From Akebia trifoliata (Eukaryota > Streptophyta > Magnoliopsida > Ranunculales > Lardizabalaceae), in contig CM030715.1 of assembly GCA_017979445.1 (NCBI GenBank), forward strand, positions 32,609,756-32,673,755: a DNA stretch of 64,000 nucleotides, in the 5' to 3' direction. Shown here piece after piece: positions 12,925 to 26,154 of the stretch. Numbering within the stretch: position 1 is the first letter of the stretch; each line of letters starts with the position of its first letter. Under the pieces are notes generated by a model. The model did not search any database. It was not told where the DNA came from and saw only the letters and a list, made by a program, of their open reading frames with translations. A program made the translations under genes and the position numbers.

Positions 12925-14093
12925 CAGGGGCGGAGCCAGGATTTTCCTGTAGAGAGGGCAAACTATAGTTAGTTGTATGGTGAAAATGAATGGTTTTAGG
13001 GGAGAAATTAAGAGGTTTTTAATTAGAAATTGAAGAAAATGATATTTAGGTCATTTTCAATTAATATTTGAGAAGTCCCGGTCAAGAGGCAATGTCATCA
13101 ACAAAAAATTGAAGAGGTGAGGGAGTGGGGACAAATGGGCATGTAATTAGTTGAAAATATAGGGGTGTTTCAAAGTTTTGTGAGAACAAATGGGGCATGT
13201 TATTCATATTTTCAAATAAAAGTTTAGCCTCATGTTGAGACTTTCCATTAAACAGACGGTTGAGATGATATAGGTTTTCAAAAAAAAATGTACCCCTAGA
13301 AAAAAAAATTGTATTGGTTCCTATGACGATCAGTATTGATTTTTAAGAAATATTCGTTATTCCCCTTCTCTCAATTGTTTGTTTGATGGAAGAGTTGGAA
13401 TCTAGTGTTTTCAAAAATAATAAAATAATAAAATGAAAGTGATGTAATTGTCCATAGGCAGATTAGTGGTTTAAAATCCAAGGCATTGGATGCATTTTTG
13501 GATGTGTGGTTCAATTCGAATTATCCAACTAATTAAAAGAGTATTCTAGTAAGCTTATGAAACATTAATAAGATAGAGATAGGGGTGAAACGAGGCTTTT
13601 CCTGTAGTGGGGGCAAATTATGGTTAGTTGTATAGTGAAGATGAATGATTTTAAGGAGAAATTAAGAGGCTTTTAGTTAGAAGTTGAATAAAATGATATT
13701 TAAGTCATTTCCAATTAATATTTGAGAACTCCAGGTCAAAGGGCAATGTCATCAACAAAAAATTGAGAGGTGAGGGAGTGGGGACAAATGGGGCATGTAA
13801 TTAATTGAAAATATAAGGGTGTATCAAAGTTCTGTGGGGACAAAAATTGGAGGGAGGTGAGGGTGTGGGGGCAAATGGGGAGAGAGGTGAGGGAATGGGA
13901 ACAAATGGGACATTTAATTAGTTGAAAATATAGGGGTGTCTCAAAGTTTTATGGGGGCAAAAATTGGAGGGAGGTGAGGGTGTGGGGGCAAATAGGGAGA
14001 GAGGTGAGGGAGTAGGGATAAATGGAACATGTAATTAATTGAAAATATAGGGGTGTCTCAAGGTTCTGTGGGAGCAATTGGCCCCACCAGCTG
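12925..14093. mobile_element. hAT-type element with internally duplicated body (1169 bp)
   Basis: Flanked by a perfect 8-bp duplication CTTATATG (12917-12924 and 14094-14101). The left end is CAGGGGCGGAGCCAGGA; the right end CCCACCAGCTG is degenerate. The body repeats a module of the type GTGGGGGCAAATGG...GTAATTA.TTGAAAATATA at least three times. A second copy of the left end starts near 13586. Confidence 0.8.
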
Positions 14094-14669
14094 CTTATAT
14101 GACCCATTTAGGTCATGAAACATAGGAGATAATATCTCAGAGATCAACAACTAATTAATGGTGGAAATAGAATCTATTTTTTCATTAAGATTACAAGTTT
14201 ATAAATAAGTCGAGGAGGAGAATGTTGTGACGGTTTAGTGTTCACGGGTTATGCATGCGGACCTGATTATGACACAGCCCAACCTTACTTAACCTACTTA
14301 TAAGGTTCCATGGGTCCTACCATGTTACTTGTTTAATAAACAGTAAGGTTTTAACAAGATTATTAGATGGATAATCTTATTAGGTAGAAACCCTTATCTC
14401 ATGTTCTTAACAAGGGACCAACATGACCCAACTGTACCTATTGCCATCCTCAGGTGATTATTTTGAAAATACATTGGACATATTTGTATTTTCAAACTGA
14501 TGATGACCTCATTTGACATGAGATACTAAAATAAAATGACCTAAATTCCTTATCTTTAAACCCTGCCAAAGGACCCATTGTCTTCAAGCTCGTCAACTTT
14601 TACAAGATAATTTTTCTAACCTTTGTCTTCAACCTTGGTTCTTGAATGTTTTGGATGTGTTCTTGTCTC

Positions 14670-14893
14670 GAGGATATGTTTGGTAATCCTTCTGAAGTCT
14701 GAAATCTGGAAACTAGAAATCAAACTTCAAAAGTTTCATCCAGCTTACCCGCATCGCTGGTTAAAAACTTCTGAATTTTGGTTTTGAGGTCTGAAATTTG
14801 AAATGAAACAAATGGAAATAAGCCTTCTAAAGTCTGAATTTTAAAGGTGGACTACCTCTATTCAGACTTCAGAAGTGTTACCAAACACACACT
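14670..14893. mobile_element. MITE with TGTTTGGTAA ends
   Basis: Ends ATGTTTGGTAATCCTTCTGA and, reversed, TGTGTTTGGTAACACTTCTG, both followed by AAGTCTGAA. About 220 bp, non-coding. No target duplication could be fixed. Confidence 0.65.
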
Positions 14894-15256
14894 CAAACTA
14901 TAAGCTCAAAGGCACAACATAGAAAGAGCACAGGGATGCCTTATATTTCAGCTCCAGTGGAATCTGTTTTACAGTTAAGATTCAAATTGAAACAGGCAGA
15001 GTAAGAGCACGCGCAAAACAGTGCAAGCATAACTCAATAAAGACCATATCAATTAATCAATAAATTATTTTTCTTCCACCGTACATCATTGATGCAGGAA
15101 AAAAATCATAAATTGGAAATTATTGATACAGGGGAAATGAATCAGAATTGGGAGTTGTAGATGCGGATGATAGAAACAATGGAGACTACACATATGAAGA
15201 CTAATGGAAGTAAAGAGTGACATTCAAGAGTTCATTATAGATACAGAGGAAATAAA

Positions 15257-18200
15257 TCAGAATAAGGTGTTGTAGGTTCGGATGGTGGCAATAATGGAGG
15301 CTACACATATGACAAGTGATGGAAGTAGAGTGACATTCAAGAGCCTGCTTTCACCCAAGTATCCCGCCAACGTAATCGTTCCATCTGCAACCACCCGAGC
15401 AAGGGTTCCTGCTTCTGTTGATAGCAATCCGCCATTGTAGGTCCCACGGGCAAGCCTCGACGACATCACCCGAGATAGGAGTGATAGATTGACACCTGGA
15501 TTCATCGAGAAAATGGGCGTGGAAAAGATCAAAGAAAAAAATCTCAGCCAATAGATTGAAATAATTAAAAAAAGAAAAAATTATAATTAATTTGAGTGGA
15601 TGTGTTACATTGTGAATTAATTCTTCATACAAATAAAATGACCATAGATTACCTTCAAGAACTTCAGCAGAAACGAATGTGATAAATGCTGAGCAGACGT
15701 ATTGTGGGACAGAGTACGAGCCAATTATGTGGAAGCTTAGGACTATACCTATGCAAACCATAATTTCTGATACCAATAATATTTGCCTGCAACCAGTTAA
15801 CAGAAACACTCATCAACAGGTTATGGTAGAAAATTATTTCCATACCAGAAGTTCACTTTGCATGCCATTACATATTATTTTTGATTGTAAATTGAGTTCA
15901 TATATATAGCAGAATTCTGTTGTTTTTATCTGTTAAAATAACCAAGAAAAAATGCAAATATTCCGACAGTGAGGCCCTGCTTGGTACCATGCAAATAATT
16001 GGCAAATGCAAAAACTTTGCACCGCAAATGATTTGCAGCATTTTTGGGCTGCAAACAATTTGCTGAAATTTGTGATGGGTTTAAGAGGTTCATGCAAATA
16101 ATTTGCAATGCAAAAAAATAATAGAATGTAACCAAGCATCTGTAAATTAGAGTCCAACAAATCATTTGCATTTGCAAATGATTTGCTTCGTACCAAGCAG
16201 GGCCTGAAGCCCAATAAACTACATGTATTATGAACCATTAAGCTAAGACTATTCTAAAGAAGCAAGCATAGGAGCACCTTTAAATTTAAACTTTTGTTAT
16301 GTTGGGTGTAAATACTGTTATCTTAGTAAGTATTACTTATTAACATTACTGATAATAAGGGGAGTTTTGTAAAATTAACTGAATTAGGATGAAGATACAT
16401 CAACCCTGAGAGGGTTCATATAGAGAATTGCATTATTCAATAAAAAGAAAGAAATTCGCAAATAATTTTTCCCACTCTGTTAACTCTCCAATGATGATGA
16501 GATAAACTAATAATAAAAGAGTATCTCATGCACCTTTATGCAATGCATCTGGTTTCCTAACAAGTTGGGCATTAAATAACAACGTAATAATAAAATAGAA
16601 TATGTATGTAAAATAAACATTTGATACAACAAAGGAATTCAAATGATTAGTTGCTACTTATTTCTCTTTTTTTTTATATTATATTTTCTTATTGACTATT
16701 GCACTTATTAATTTTAATAACCTCTTAATATAATTGCACTGGAATGTCCTTACTGCCAAAAGTATTGTGCAGGAGTATTGGGTACCTGTGGCTGATGAAA
16801 CCAGCTTTTTGAACATTGACTATTACTATTCGTAGTCCCTAACAGATTAAGATATTAAAAGTGGTATCCCTAACAAATATATACCGACATGTTTCCTTAT
16901 CCAGGAACTTTACCTGTCTTCAAACATGTTGCTGATGTAGCTTCCAACGATAATGTTTACTGGAAGAACTGTTAACCCAAGACAAGCAAGGAAAATTGCT
17001 ACAGCACTAGTTGACCAACCAAAGTAGGATGTGGTAACAACGCTTGATTCTGAAAGTAAAATCTCCATTGCATATTTAAGCATGAAATAAATCAATAACT
17101 GGACCTGAAAATATTAGAAACGATAGTGAGAAATCATGCACAACTCTGGTACAATTTTGGCTCCTATAAGAACCACTTCAAAACATATTTGGTATTCATA
17201 TAGCATTTGGTGAATTGATATCATTATTGTCTTTTTAGCAAGTATGAAACAAATGAAATGCAAAGAAACATATTTAAAAATTCCAATTTATATTTTAACA
17301 CATACAGATGTGAATTGATCTGAAAAACATTCTTCATTGTTGTGAAATTTCCAAGCCAAAGACTGAAGCTAAAGACTCCAGATATGACCGTTCCACTAGC
17401 CTATTTTGATGGATATTTTGACCCAATCTGCAAAACAGATAGGGAACACATCCATGCAATACTAAAACCAATTGGAACCATGAGACATGGTTGAAATATG
17501 GTAGAATGCAAGTCATATGAGCTAGATCAAGCTTAGTACAGATAGGGGTGTCAATGGATAGTCAAAAATTTGAATTCGAAAAATCGGATATCATCCAAAA
17601 ATTTCAAATATTGGATTCAAATTCGGATAGTTTTATATATTTGAATCCTTATTGGATACAGATTCGGATATTAACATTTCGAATCTGATAATATCCAATT
17701 CGAAATAATAGATAATATATATTATTTTATTTGATTTATTTATTATATACATAGTATAATATAATAGGTTTTTTTAATAATGAAAAATCAATTGGATAAG
17801 GAAATTTTTTGTTTTTTTAATAAAAAAATTATTCGAATTCTATTCGGATATTATCCGATATCTGATAGGATAATCGAATTCGAATTCAGATATCAGATAA
17901 AAATTTTGGATTCAGATTCGGATATTGCTGTATCCGAACCGATGAGCATCCGTTGACAACCCTAAGTACAGACATTTGACCAAGAGTTTATCCCTTGGAA
18001 AATCAAACCACAAACTCTTTTAATAGCAGCTAAACTATATGAAAAGGAGAATCCATGTGGATACACGCAGATATGTCACGCTTCTTTGATCTTCTCTCAC
18101 TTTTTTTTGCTAAAATATGAATTTCTATATAACATGAACCGCACATGTGAGTTTCCAAATGCAAGGAATGAAAGATGAGAACTACAGACAAGTAAACAAA

Positions 18201-21200
18201 TAAGAAAATATGGATTTCATCTAGAAAACTTCAAGTGATGTATTTTAAGTATCCGAAGGAAACACTAAATTTCATAAGTCTAATTCCCTTCTGAAAAAAA
18301 CAATTACATAAAAAAAGTTGCATTTAAAAGTGATAAACAATGTTGAAGCACCACATATTCTTTGAGATTAGGCATTTAATAGTTGCAATTTGTGGTATTC
18401 TTTTATTTCCAAACATAACCATAGTCATCAACTTGAAATGTATATACCATGGCTGCAATATGCAATTAAAATTTCAACCGCGTTTCTTGACCAAGCACAC
18501 ACCACTGCAACCACTCTACTTAAGCATTTTACCATGAACATTCACAACTTTATCTGAAATCCTGAAAGTATGGTCTCTTCCTACTAGAAGGATCTGCCAT
18601 CAATTGTACTGGAATTTTTACACCATAAAAGGGATGTTGATTCATAGATTGGGTCAAGATTCAAGGAGAGGAAACCATAGAAGAAAGGAGAATTACTGTA
18701 TTTACATGCCTATAAATCAATGTGTGTGTGTATATATATATAGTTTTGCACTGATATGAATGCCAATCACTTGTGAAATGTACAATGTAATGTAAATTCA
18801 TATGAAACCTAGAATAAACTACACACCTTTACAGATGGCGTCAGTAATCTATATGCTGATCCAATTGAAGTAGCAGTTCTGTTGGGTTCAGAAGAAGAAG
18901 TTTCTTCACTACCGTCATATTCTTCATCACCATCTTCATCTTCATCTTCATCTTCTTTCCTCTCTTCTAAACCTAAGAGCAATGGTTGTGCAAGACCTTT
19001 TTCAAGCGCATCATTTTCGGTCGGTCCTGTCATAAACAGGAAAAAAAAATCTGCTAATGAAACCTCATGTTAATCAACACATGAAAACATTGGAAGTATT
19101 AATATTGTGAAATGAAATAAAAATTTCCAATGGAAGTGAGAAGATAAGGGAAATTAGGGTTTAGTGGCTTGTAAGACAACAACTACTTGTGCCAAAGCTT
19201 GCAAGCCAGACAAGGCAGGTCCTAGGCCAAGGACTGTGTGGTACCAGTAGAGATCTAGACACATCTGTCCAATCCAGGTCCAGGCTGATTTAGGCTTGTA
19301 ATTATATTCATTTTCTCTGGTGCCAAAACTGAAGTGTTTGAATTTTCAACTGGGCAAGCCTGTTACTTGTGATAAGTATCCCACATTTAATACTATTTAT
19401 ATATTAATAAATGGAGAAATAGCTAATAAGACTTTATACTATTGTAAATAAAAAACTATTAATTCTCAGATACTGCCAAAAACTATATATAAAAAGGGGG
19501 AAAAAACAAGAGAAAACCTTTTAACCACATGAAGAAAAAATATGAGCTTTTAAATAGGCCTCGCAAATTTCATCCATGGTCTATGATGCCCCAATATAGA
19601 TATGGACACACACACACACTGGGATGGAAAATAGTGATAGCATTATTCATTTCCCAAAATCTAGGAAATGGAAATAAATTCAAGCATCCTATCCAATGTA
19701 TCGATCCATGATTTAATATTTTTTTTGTTTTGTGAGATGAGCTTCATTTATAATTTTTATTCTTAACCATATCACTATCATTTTTCTAACAGACAGGTGG
19801 GTGAAGGCGGGTCTGTGGAATTACCACTCACAAGCTTTACTGATCTAGTAAGCTAACACCTTCGATCCATATCATTTTATAATGTTTTACACCATGCCAA
19901 ATATATTGAAGTTTCTAATATTTCTAATTTTTATAGTAAGATTTTTTTACTCTTAATTATATATTTTCGTTGACGAGACAAATGAAAATTTTGTCTTGAG
20001 TTAAGAAAAAAAGATAATCACATGTACAGGAGCGGATTTAAAGTGGGGGGGCACTTGCCCCCACAAGAGTTTTCAAATTCTATGGATTAATGTGCTATTG
20101 CAACAGATTTTAGCAGTGGATAAAGAAATTTGCCACTATTGCCCCCACAATTTTTTTTTTCCACTTTTAGTTGTCCCCACGACTATTTTTTCACTCTGAA
20201 TTGTCCCCACAAATTTTTTTCTACTCTTGGTTGCCCCCACATGAGCAAAATCCTGGCTCTGCCCCTGCACATGTATCATGCAATATCAGACACCAGTTTC
20301 GGTATCATATAGTGTGCATACAGGTACACTGGGCATGTTGAAATATCTGGTATCATTGTCTATGACTATGATAGCTACATCTGTGTGTGCTTAAGAAACA
20401 CAACCCCTTGTATGCACTTCAACCACATTCCACGAATTCTACTAAAAATAGGTAAAAAATCAATGGTTAAAACCACTGCAAATCATTTTTTCAAACAATT
20501 ACATCAGCGAAAAGAAAACTCTAAAGAAATATTTCAAAAAGCTAATAACTAAAGAGATAATGACACCTAATGCTTGAGATTGTCGAATGATCAAAACTAT
20601 CTGAATATGCAGTTTTTGTAGATATGAAAGAAGATTGACTGTTTCTCGGACACAACTAGTTTAGAAGTATTGAATAAACAGATTTATATCCATGTTGGAC
20701 TTACCAGCATTAGCTTCCTGTGGAACATGGCTAACTTCAGTTTCATCACGAGCAGGTTCTTCAAATGAAATCCACAACCAGACTAAGTAGATTAACCATG
20801 CCACAGCCATAACCCAGCCTGGTAAAGTGTTTGCATTAAATGTTAACATGTAAATCTTAAAATTAGTCTGAAGTAAGCCCGCAAGGGCAGGACCAGATGC
20901 CATCCCAAGAGCACTGGCACTAACAAAACCCGCAGAAGCCTGCATTCGTAACCTAACAGGTACACAATCACTGATATACCGCCGATTAACAGCTCTTGAA
21001 GAACCAAATCTGAAATGAAGACAGGTGTTATCATGTCAAATCATATCAAATGATACAGATACAATTTAAAAAATCTATCCTTATAGATAGATATGGTCTA
21101 TATCAACATTCACACTAGTAATATGTGCATAATACAGCTGATAGAAATGCAGCTTTTTACATTAAAGTCAGCAGTGTAGTACAATTAAATATATAGAACC

Positions 21201-24200
21201 CAATCAGTAGGAGAATCTTTTAATAATGTGTTTTGGTATTGAGCCTTTCTTGGGAATCTTGAACAGAAGAAAGACAAACGAATTCAATGCCCAACATATG
21301 ATATAATCACCAAAATAAGAAAAAGGTTAGCAAAGGTGGATTTCCCAAATGTAGTTGCTGAAAAAACACCAAATAGTCTCCATAAGAACACAACTTGCAA
21401 TGATTTACGAAGTCCCAATATTGACAGGGGTCCTAGTAACCCAGTGCTCCATTGATAATTGATTTTAAAATTTTAATAGTTTGTGGGGAACAGACTAACA
21501 CCTTTTGCAATGAACATGGACTCGATCACTTGGGATAATAGTACACAAAATGTGTTTTCTGCAGTCAGGTATAAACGTGCAAACAAGTTGCAATTACTAA
21601 CATAACATGTTATTGTATTGATAACCAACCCAATTCAATGACAGTCGGAGTCCCACTACTTCATTCAGCTTCTCAGTACCAAGTAACAAACATATGCTGT
21701 AGGTTCAACTAGATAAGATTTCATGGAAAACAAATTGACCAAAGGGAATAACAGCTATTTGTGCAGACTGCAGACAAATGTTTGTCCCACTTATCAGAAA
21801 AAAACAAAAAAAAAAAAGACAATGTTTGTCCTGTAAGTATAGAAGTTTCATACAAGAGCATAAGAAATACAAACGTACATATATAGCCTCATCATCTTTG
21901 AAGTGCTAATATATAAGATTAATGAAAAAAGAAAAAGAAAAAGAAAAAGAAAAAAAAACAGGAAGGGTACACTCGTTGAGTTAGAGGAGAATCACTTACC
22001 CACAGAGTAGACGACCAATTAGCAGAACCGCAATTGAATTGAGATCGTATGCCAATGCATATAAAGTATTCCCCACAAAAAGAACAATACTGCTAAATAC
22101 GAGAGGTCTGAAGTATGATTTATTTGACCACGCACTAAAATACACTGAAGAAAACACCTGTGCAACAGCCATTGCCCCAATCACAACACCACAAACTGTT
22201 GCCGCTGCTCCAAGGCTCATGGAGTAGTCGTCTGCTGTTGGTACAATAATGTATGTGTTGACCATATACAGGAACGTATTCGCTAAGTTCAAGAGAAGAG
22301 ACATAAAATGATATCTCTGCTCATCAACTTGATCCTCAGTCGGAGTTGGTAACTCCTCTTGCATAATAAGTGCATGTTGTCCTAAAAATTGGAGGAAATT
22401 TGTTGAATGAGTTAACCTGTCTACAGCTGCTTGTATTGAATCAACGACAGGATCCTGCAAATGACATCATAACATACCTTAATGTGAATCAAATCCTCAA
22501 CCAAATGAAAGACAAAGAAGAAGAAATATGATTAAATGAAAAAGAGGTTAGAAGAAACCTGTAATGGAGCAGATGGTTGGTCATAGATTGATAAGTAGCT
22601 TCCTCTACGATCCTGAAGATCTGCAAGATTGCGAGATATGGCTCCCACAACAGCCCCAATGCCCTGTATGTTCCATTATAAATCAATAATGCCTCCATTC
22701 ATGTGAAGAGAGCAATTTTCAGAGGCTAGTTCGTGCTTGATAAAGCTTTTATATACCTTAACAACTAAAACTTGCATTTAAGACTAAAAGGTGATAAAAA
22801 CAAAGGTGTGGTAGGGTTCTAATTTATCTGGATCTTCTCGACAATTTAAGGACAAAAATAATCTTCTCTGAATTGAATGTATTACCACATGCTTGAACAC
22901 TTGTTGTAGCTGGGAGTAAGGATGATTTGCACGAGAATTCACATAGTAGTCAGTGAATCTGTAGCCAAAGCGTTTATCAAACTTCTTCAGTATCTTACGC
23001 AGACCAATAGCATTCATCTCAACAAAAAAGAGAAGCTTTAAAAGCTCTTGTCCCACTTCTCTATATGCTTCTCGTAATTCAGAGATTTGGGACATTTCCG
23101 GTTGCTGTACAAGTACTGCATGCTGTTCTCCAAGCTTGGCTATCTTGCTTGCAAGTAACCCTTGTTGTTCCAAAAGAAATAGGACAATCTTTTCAATCTG
23201 AAATTAAACGAAACCATCAAAGTAAACAGCCCTGACTATATTTAATTAAATAGTCCAACAATCATTAGATTCTCTGTTAAAAGCATGCATAACATATCAA
23301 GCCAGAAAGAAACAGGTGCTCTCATAAAATAAATGGTAGTTCATCTTCACAATGCAAAGAAATAACTGATCAAATATATTGTAATTTGTTTCAATTGTAT
23401 CTCAATATGCTAAAGTATGCTCTCTACAATTTAACTCCAAATACACCTAGTCATTGGAGAATAAGAAATTAGATGATTAGATCTGTTCTTGGGACTGCAC
23501 TGTAAATTTATAACAACTAGGAAACATATTCTACTTAGCAGACTGCACCCACAATCTTGTATAGAAAGATTCCCACTTTATGGAGCATAATTGGACATCT
23601 TAGGGGTTAAAAGAGAGAGAGAGAGAGAAAGTAAAACCCCAACAATTGTGCATTTATTTTGGCATACATAACCAACAACAGGAATTTCTCTATATGCACC
23701 ACTTCATATGACACAACAACATATTCATAGCTCTTATTGCTTTACATGCATATGCTCCACAATAGAAGTCACAAGAAAAGTGATAACAGTCATAAACAAC
23801 CCTTAAACTGTGTATCTTACATCACTAAAATGTCTATACATGGTTTCACATCAGAAAAATTATATAAATTTTTTTTCCATGCTAGAAAAGTTAACATCAC
23901 CAAAAACAGTATTAAACTTAAAATGAAAGAACAGACACAAAGGAACACCCCCTTGAATATAAACTACTTTTTTATGAACAACTAATATTTTATTAGAAAG
24001 AAATCAAAAGGGTGCAGAAGTAAAAGTCTCTCCCTTGAGGATACTTCATCTATAATTAAAGCAGCTGTGGACTCAAGGCCCATCTCTAGTGTAAACCAAC
24101 TAAAATTGGGTACTCATTTGTCTCATCACCATTTGTTCTCAGACTATTCACTAACCCTCATGAATGTCCTAAATTATGTCAATATACAGGATATATTTAC

Positions 24201-26154
24201 ATGGTTTTTACACAGATTTGCTGGGGCCATATACAGCACACCAAAAAAACTCCTACCCAAAAACGTTTAACCTATCAAAAGTGGTTTTCAAGTAGAACAG
24301 TATGGGTTGTTCATTTAACCATCAACTTTGAGTCCTTTTTTCATAGGGGTTCGAACATTCCAATAGGTTGATTTTTTGTGATTAAGTGATCCTTAAAAAC
24401 TCAAAGGCCTCAATGAAGATTTTTAATCTGCACTTCATTTATTACGCTTGCATGTGTAACTGTTTACCAATTCCCTAATAAGTAAATAAATAGATCCTCA
24501 TGCTTAGGTGTGACTTGATACATCTATAGTGTATATGTAACAGAAAAAATCTCAACATATTCAAATTCACCTAGTCACCAATGATTATTACTCATACCTG
24601 ATTATCCAGCATCCTTGAGAATTCCTTGAGAACATGACGGCGCTCTTGTGCTCCAACCTCAATTTGTCGAGTATATTGCTTTACTTTCTTCTTCATTAAC
24701 TTGTAGTTAATGTAGTAGCTTGAAGTAACAAAATTAAAAACATATAAATAGAATTTCCATGCTATGCAAAAGTCAAGGACTGGTCTGAACATTCAATTTG
24801 CACATGAATATATGAAAATTGAATTAGGTGTTCGAGGAATTGAATTATGTATAAACAATATAGTTGAATAACAGGATTACAACATCTAAAATCATCTGCA
24901 CAACAGAATAAAGAGAAATAACCGAGTTCATCACATCATTACAGGATATTTTTACCAAAACATAAGAGATTAATATAATTCTAATGATACATAATAGAAA
25001 TGTTCCATGAGAATATCAATTCAGAAATATTTTCATTGTATCAAACAGATTATCAGTATTTTCAAATGAGTAATGCTAACAAAACCCATCAGTTCCCCCA
25101 TGATTAGGAACTCACCTTTGTTCCGGTGCCGTGTCAACTATGGGCTTGCCTAGATTTGACATAGCAGTAAACCCAGGTTGATTACAATGGTTGGAAACTG
25201 ATTGATTTTGTTAACACTAATTTCCTTCACCTTCGAATTCATACTAGAGTTCCAGTTATTGAAAAGTTTTATTAGTATACCATACCTAAGTGGTCACTCA
25301 TTGGAAACATAAATGGTGAATCTAAACAAACTAGAAAAAGTGATTAAAGATACCAGTAATTTTTATTAAACGTGATGCATGTTAAACCAGTCGTCGAACA
25401 AATTAGCCCCAATGTAATGATCATTTGAAGATCAAAGATGGGGGCTGAAGCAATCCTCATGAGAAAGTAGGACAAATAATGAAGATAGACCATCATCTAC
25501 CATTCTTAAGAAAATTGTTTAACCTTTCTAGGACTTTTCTAGCATTTTGCACAAAGGGAAAACTTTAATACTTCTAAAAGGAAATTTGAATCTCTGGTAT
25601 AGAAATTATTAGATCATTCAAATTCTTACTTATAAGCAAAAAAAGATATTGTTCTAAATTCAAACAAAACAATTTCATTTTGCATCACTCAACATTTTAA
25701 GGTTTCCAATAACCAGATGATCTTGTAATGTTAACAAGATACTACAAATGATTAAGATTTACCATTCTTCTTTTCCTGAAAGAAGCGCGTGCAAGTGGCA
25801 TCAAAAGTACACTTGATATGATTTACTCTATGTTTTCATATGCACTATTTGTTACTACATCTTATTGGATGTATAATTAATTGAAAACTTATAAGAAAAC
25901 ATATTCTCAACACAATTCGAAGACACAAAAGATGATTGGTAATTTTCTTAAGTCACATAGACTACAGAATAAGATGAACAAATTACCAAACAGGGATGAA
26001 TCCTTTATCGAGTGATGGACAGTGATATATTAATATCTATTCAACAAATAATGCCTAGGGATTTAAATAATTGACTTCAGCAGGATGAGATGTAAACATA
26101 CCTTTGCCATTCTTCGATCTGTCTTTCCTTCAACTTTTTCCCAAATGCAACCAT
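15257..26154 (-). CDS. PHT5: SPX-MFS vacuolar phosphate transporter (PHT5/VPT family, 10 coding exons)
   Basis: Ten coding exons join in frame: 26154-26102, 24718-24598, 23197-22886, 22663-22559, 22454-22000, 21009-20705, 19026-18827, 17104-16914, 15786-15653 and 15495-15257, giving 704 aa, about the length of Arabidopsis PHT5;1 (near 700). Residues 1 to about 160 are an SPX domain starting [16 protein letters not shown], with [15 protein letters not shown] and [14 protein letters not shown] supplying the basic surface that binds inositol pyrophosphates in this family. From about residue 245 to the end is a major-facilitator membrane domain. It is split by a hydrophilic loop (about 451-517) holding the acidic run [19 protein letters not shown]. 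Family role: moving phosphate into the vacuole, with SPX sensing phosphate status. All splice junctions keep frame and I see no disabling change. Introns carry hAT and Tourist-like MITEs. The start is the first SPX methionine. The exact paralogue (PHT5;1, 5;2 or 5;3) cannot be decided. Confidence 0.95.
15973..16204. mobile_element. Tourist/Harbinger-like MITE in an SPX-MFS intron (232 bp)
   Basis: Inverted ends GGCCCTGCTTGGTACCATGC and, reversed, GGCCCTGCTTGGTACGAAGC. A 3-bp TGA stands on each side. The element is full of GCAAATGATTTGCA-type inverted motifs. The superfamily is inferred from the 3-bp duplication and the GGCCCTG ends. Confidence 0.75.
17543..17964. mobile_element. hAT-type MITE in an SPX-MFS intron (422 bp)
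   Basis: Perfect 8-bp target duplication AGTACAGA on both sides (17535-17542 and 17965-17972). Ends TAGGGGTGTCAATGGAT and, reversed, TAGGGTTGTCAACGGAT. Same end type as 42042-42710. The intact duplication points to recent insertion. Confidence 0.9.
20027..20277. mobile_element. hAT-type MITE in an SPX-MFS intron (251 bp)
   Basis: Perfect 8-bp target duplication CACATGTA (20019-20026 and 20278-20285). Ends CAGGAGCGGATTT and, reversed, CAGGGGCAGAGCC. Inverted relative of 3363-3578. Confidence 0.9.
24719..26101. other. SPX-MFS first coding intron, no separate feature seen
   Basis: AT-rich intron of 1.38 kb between coding exons 1 and 2. I see no gene, no delimitable transposon and no strong hairpin in it. 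Confidence 0.5.

Noticed and set aside
15351..15809. 152-codon minus-strand open frame
   Set aside because: Two SPX-MFS exons read through an intron; the end is in the wrong frame. The spliced model uses 15786-15653 and 15495-15257.
18882..19073. Serine-rich plus-strand frame
   Set aside because: Antisense shadow of the acidic-loop exon of the SPX-MFS gene.
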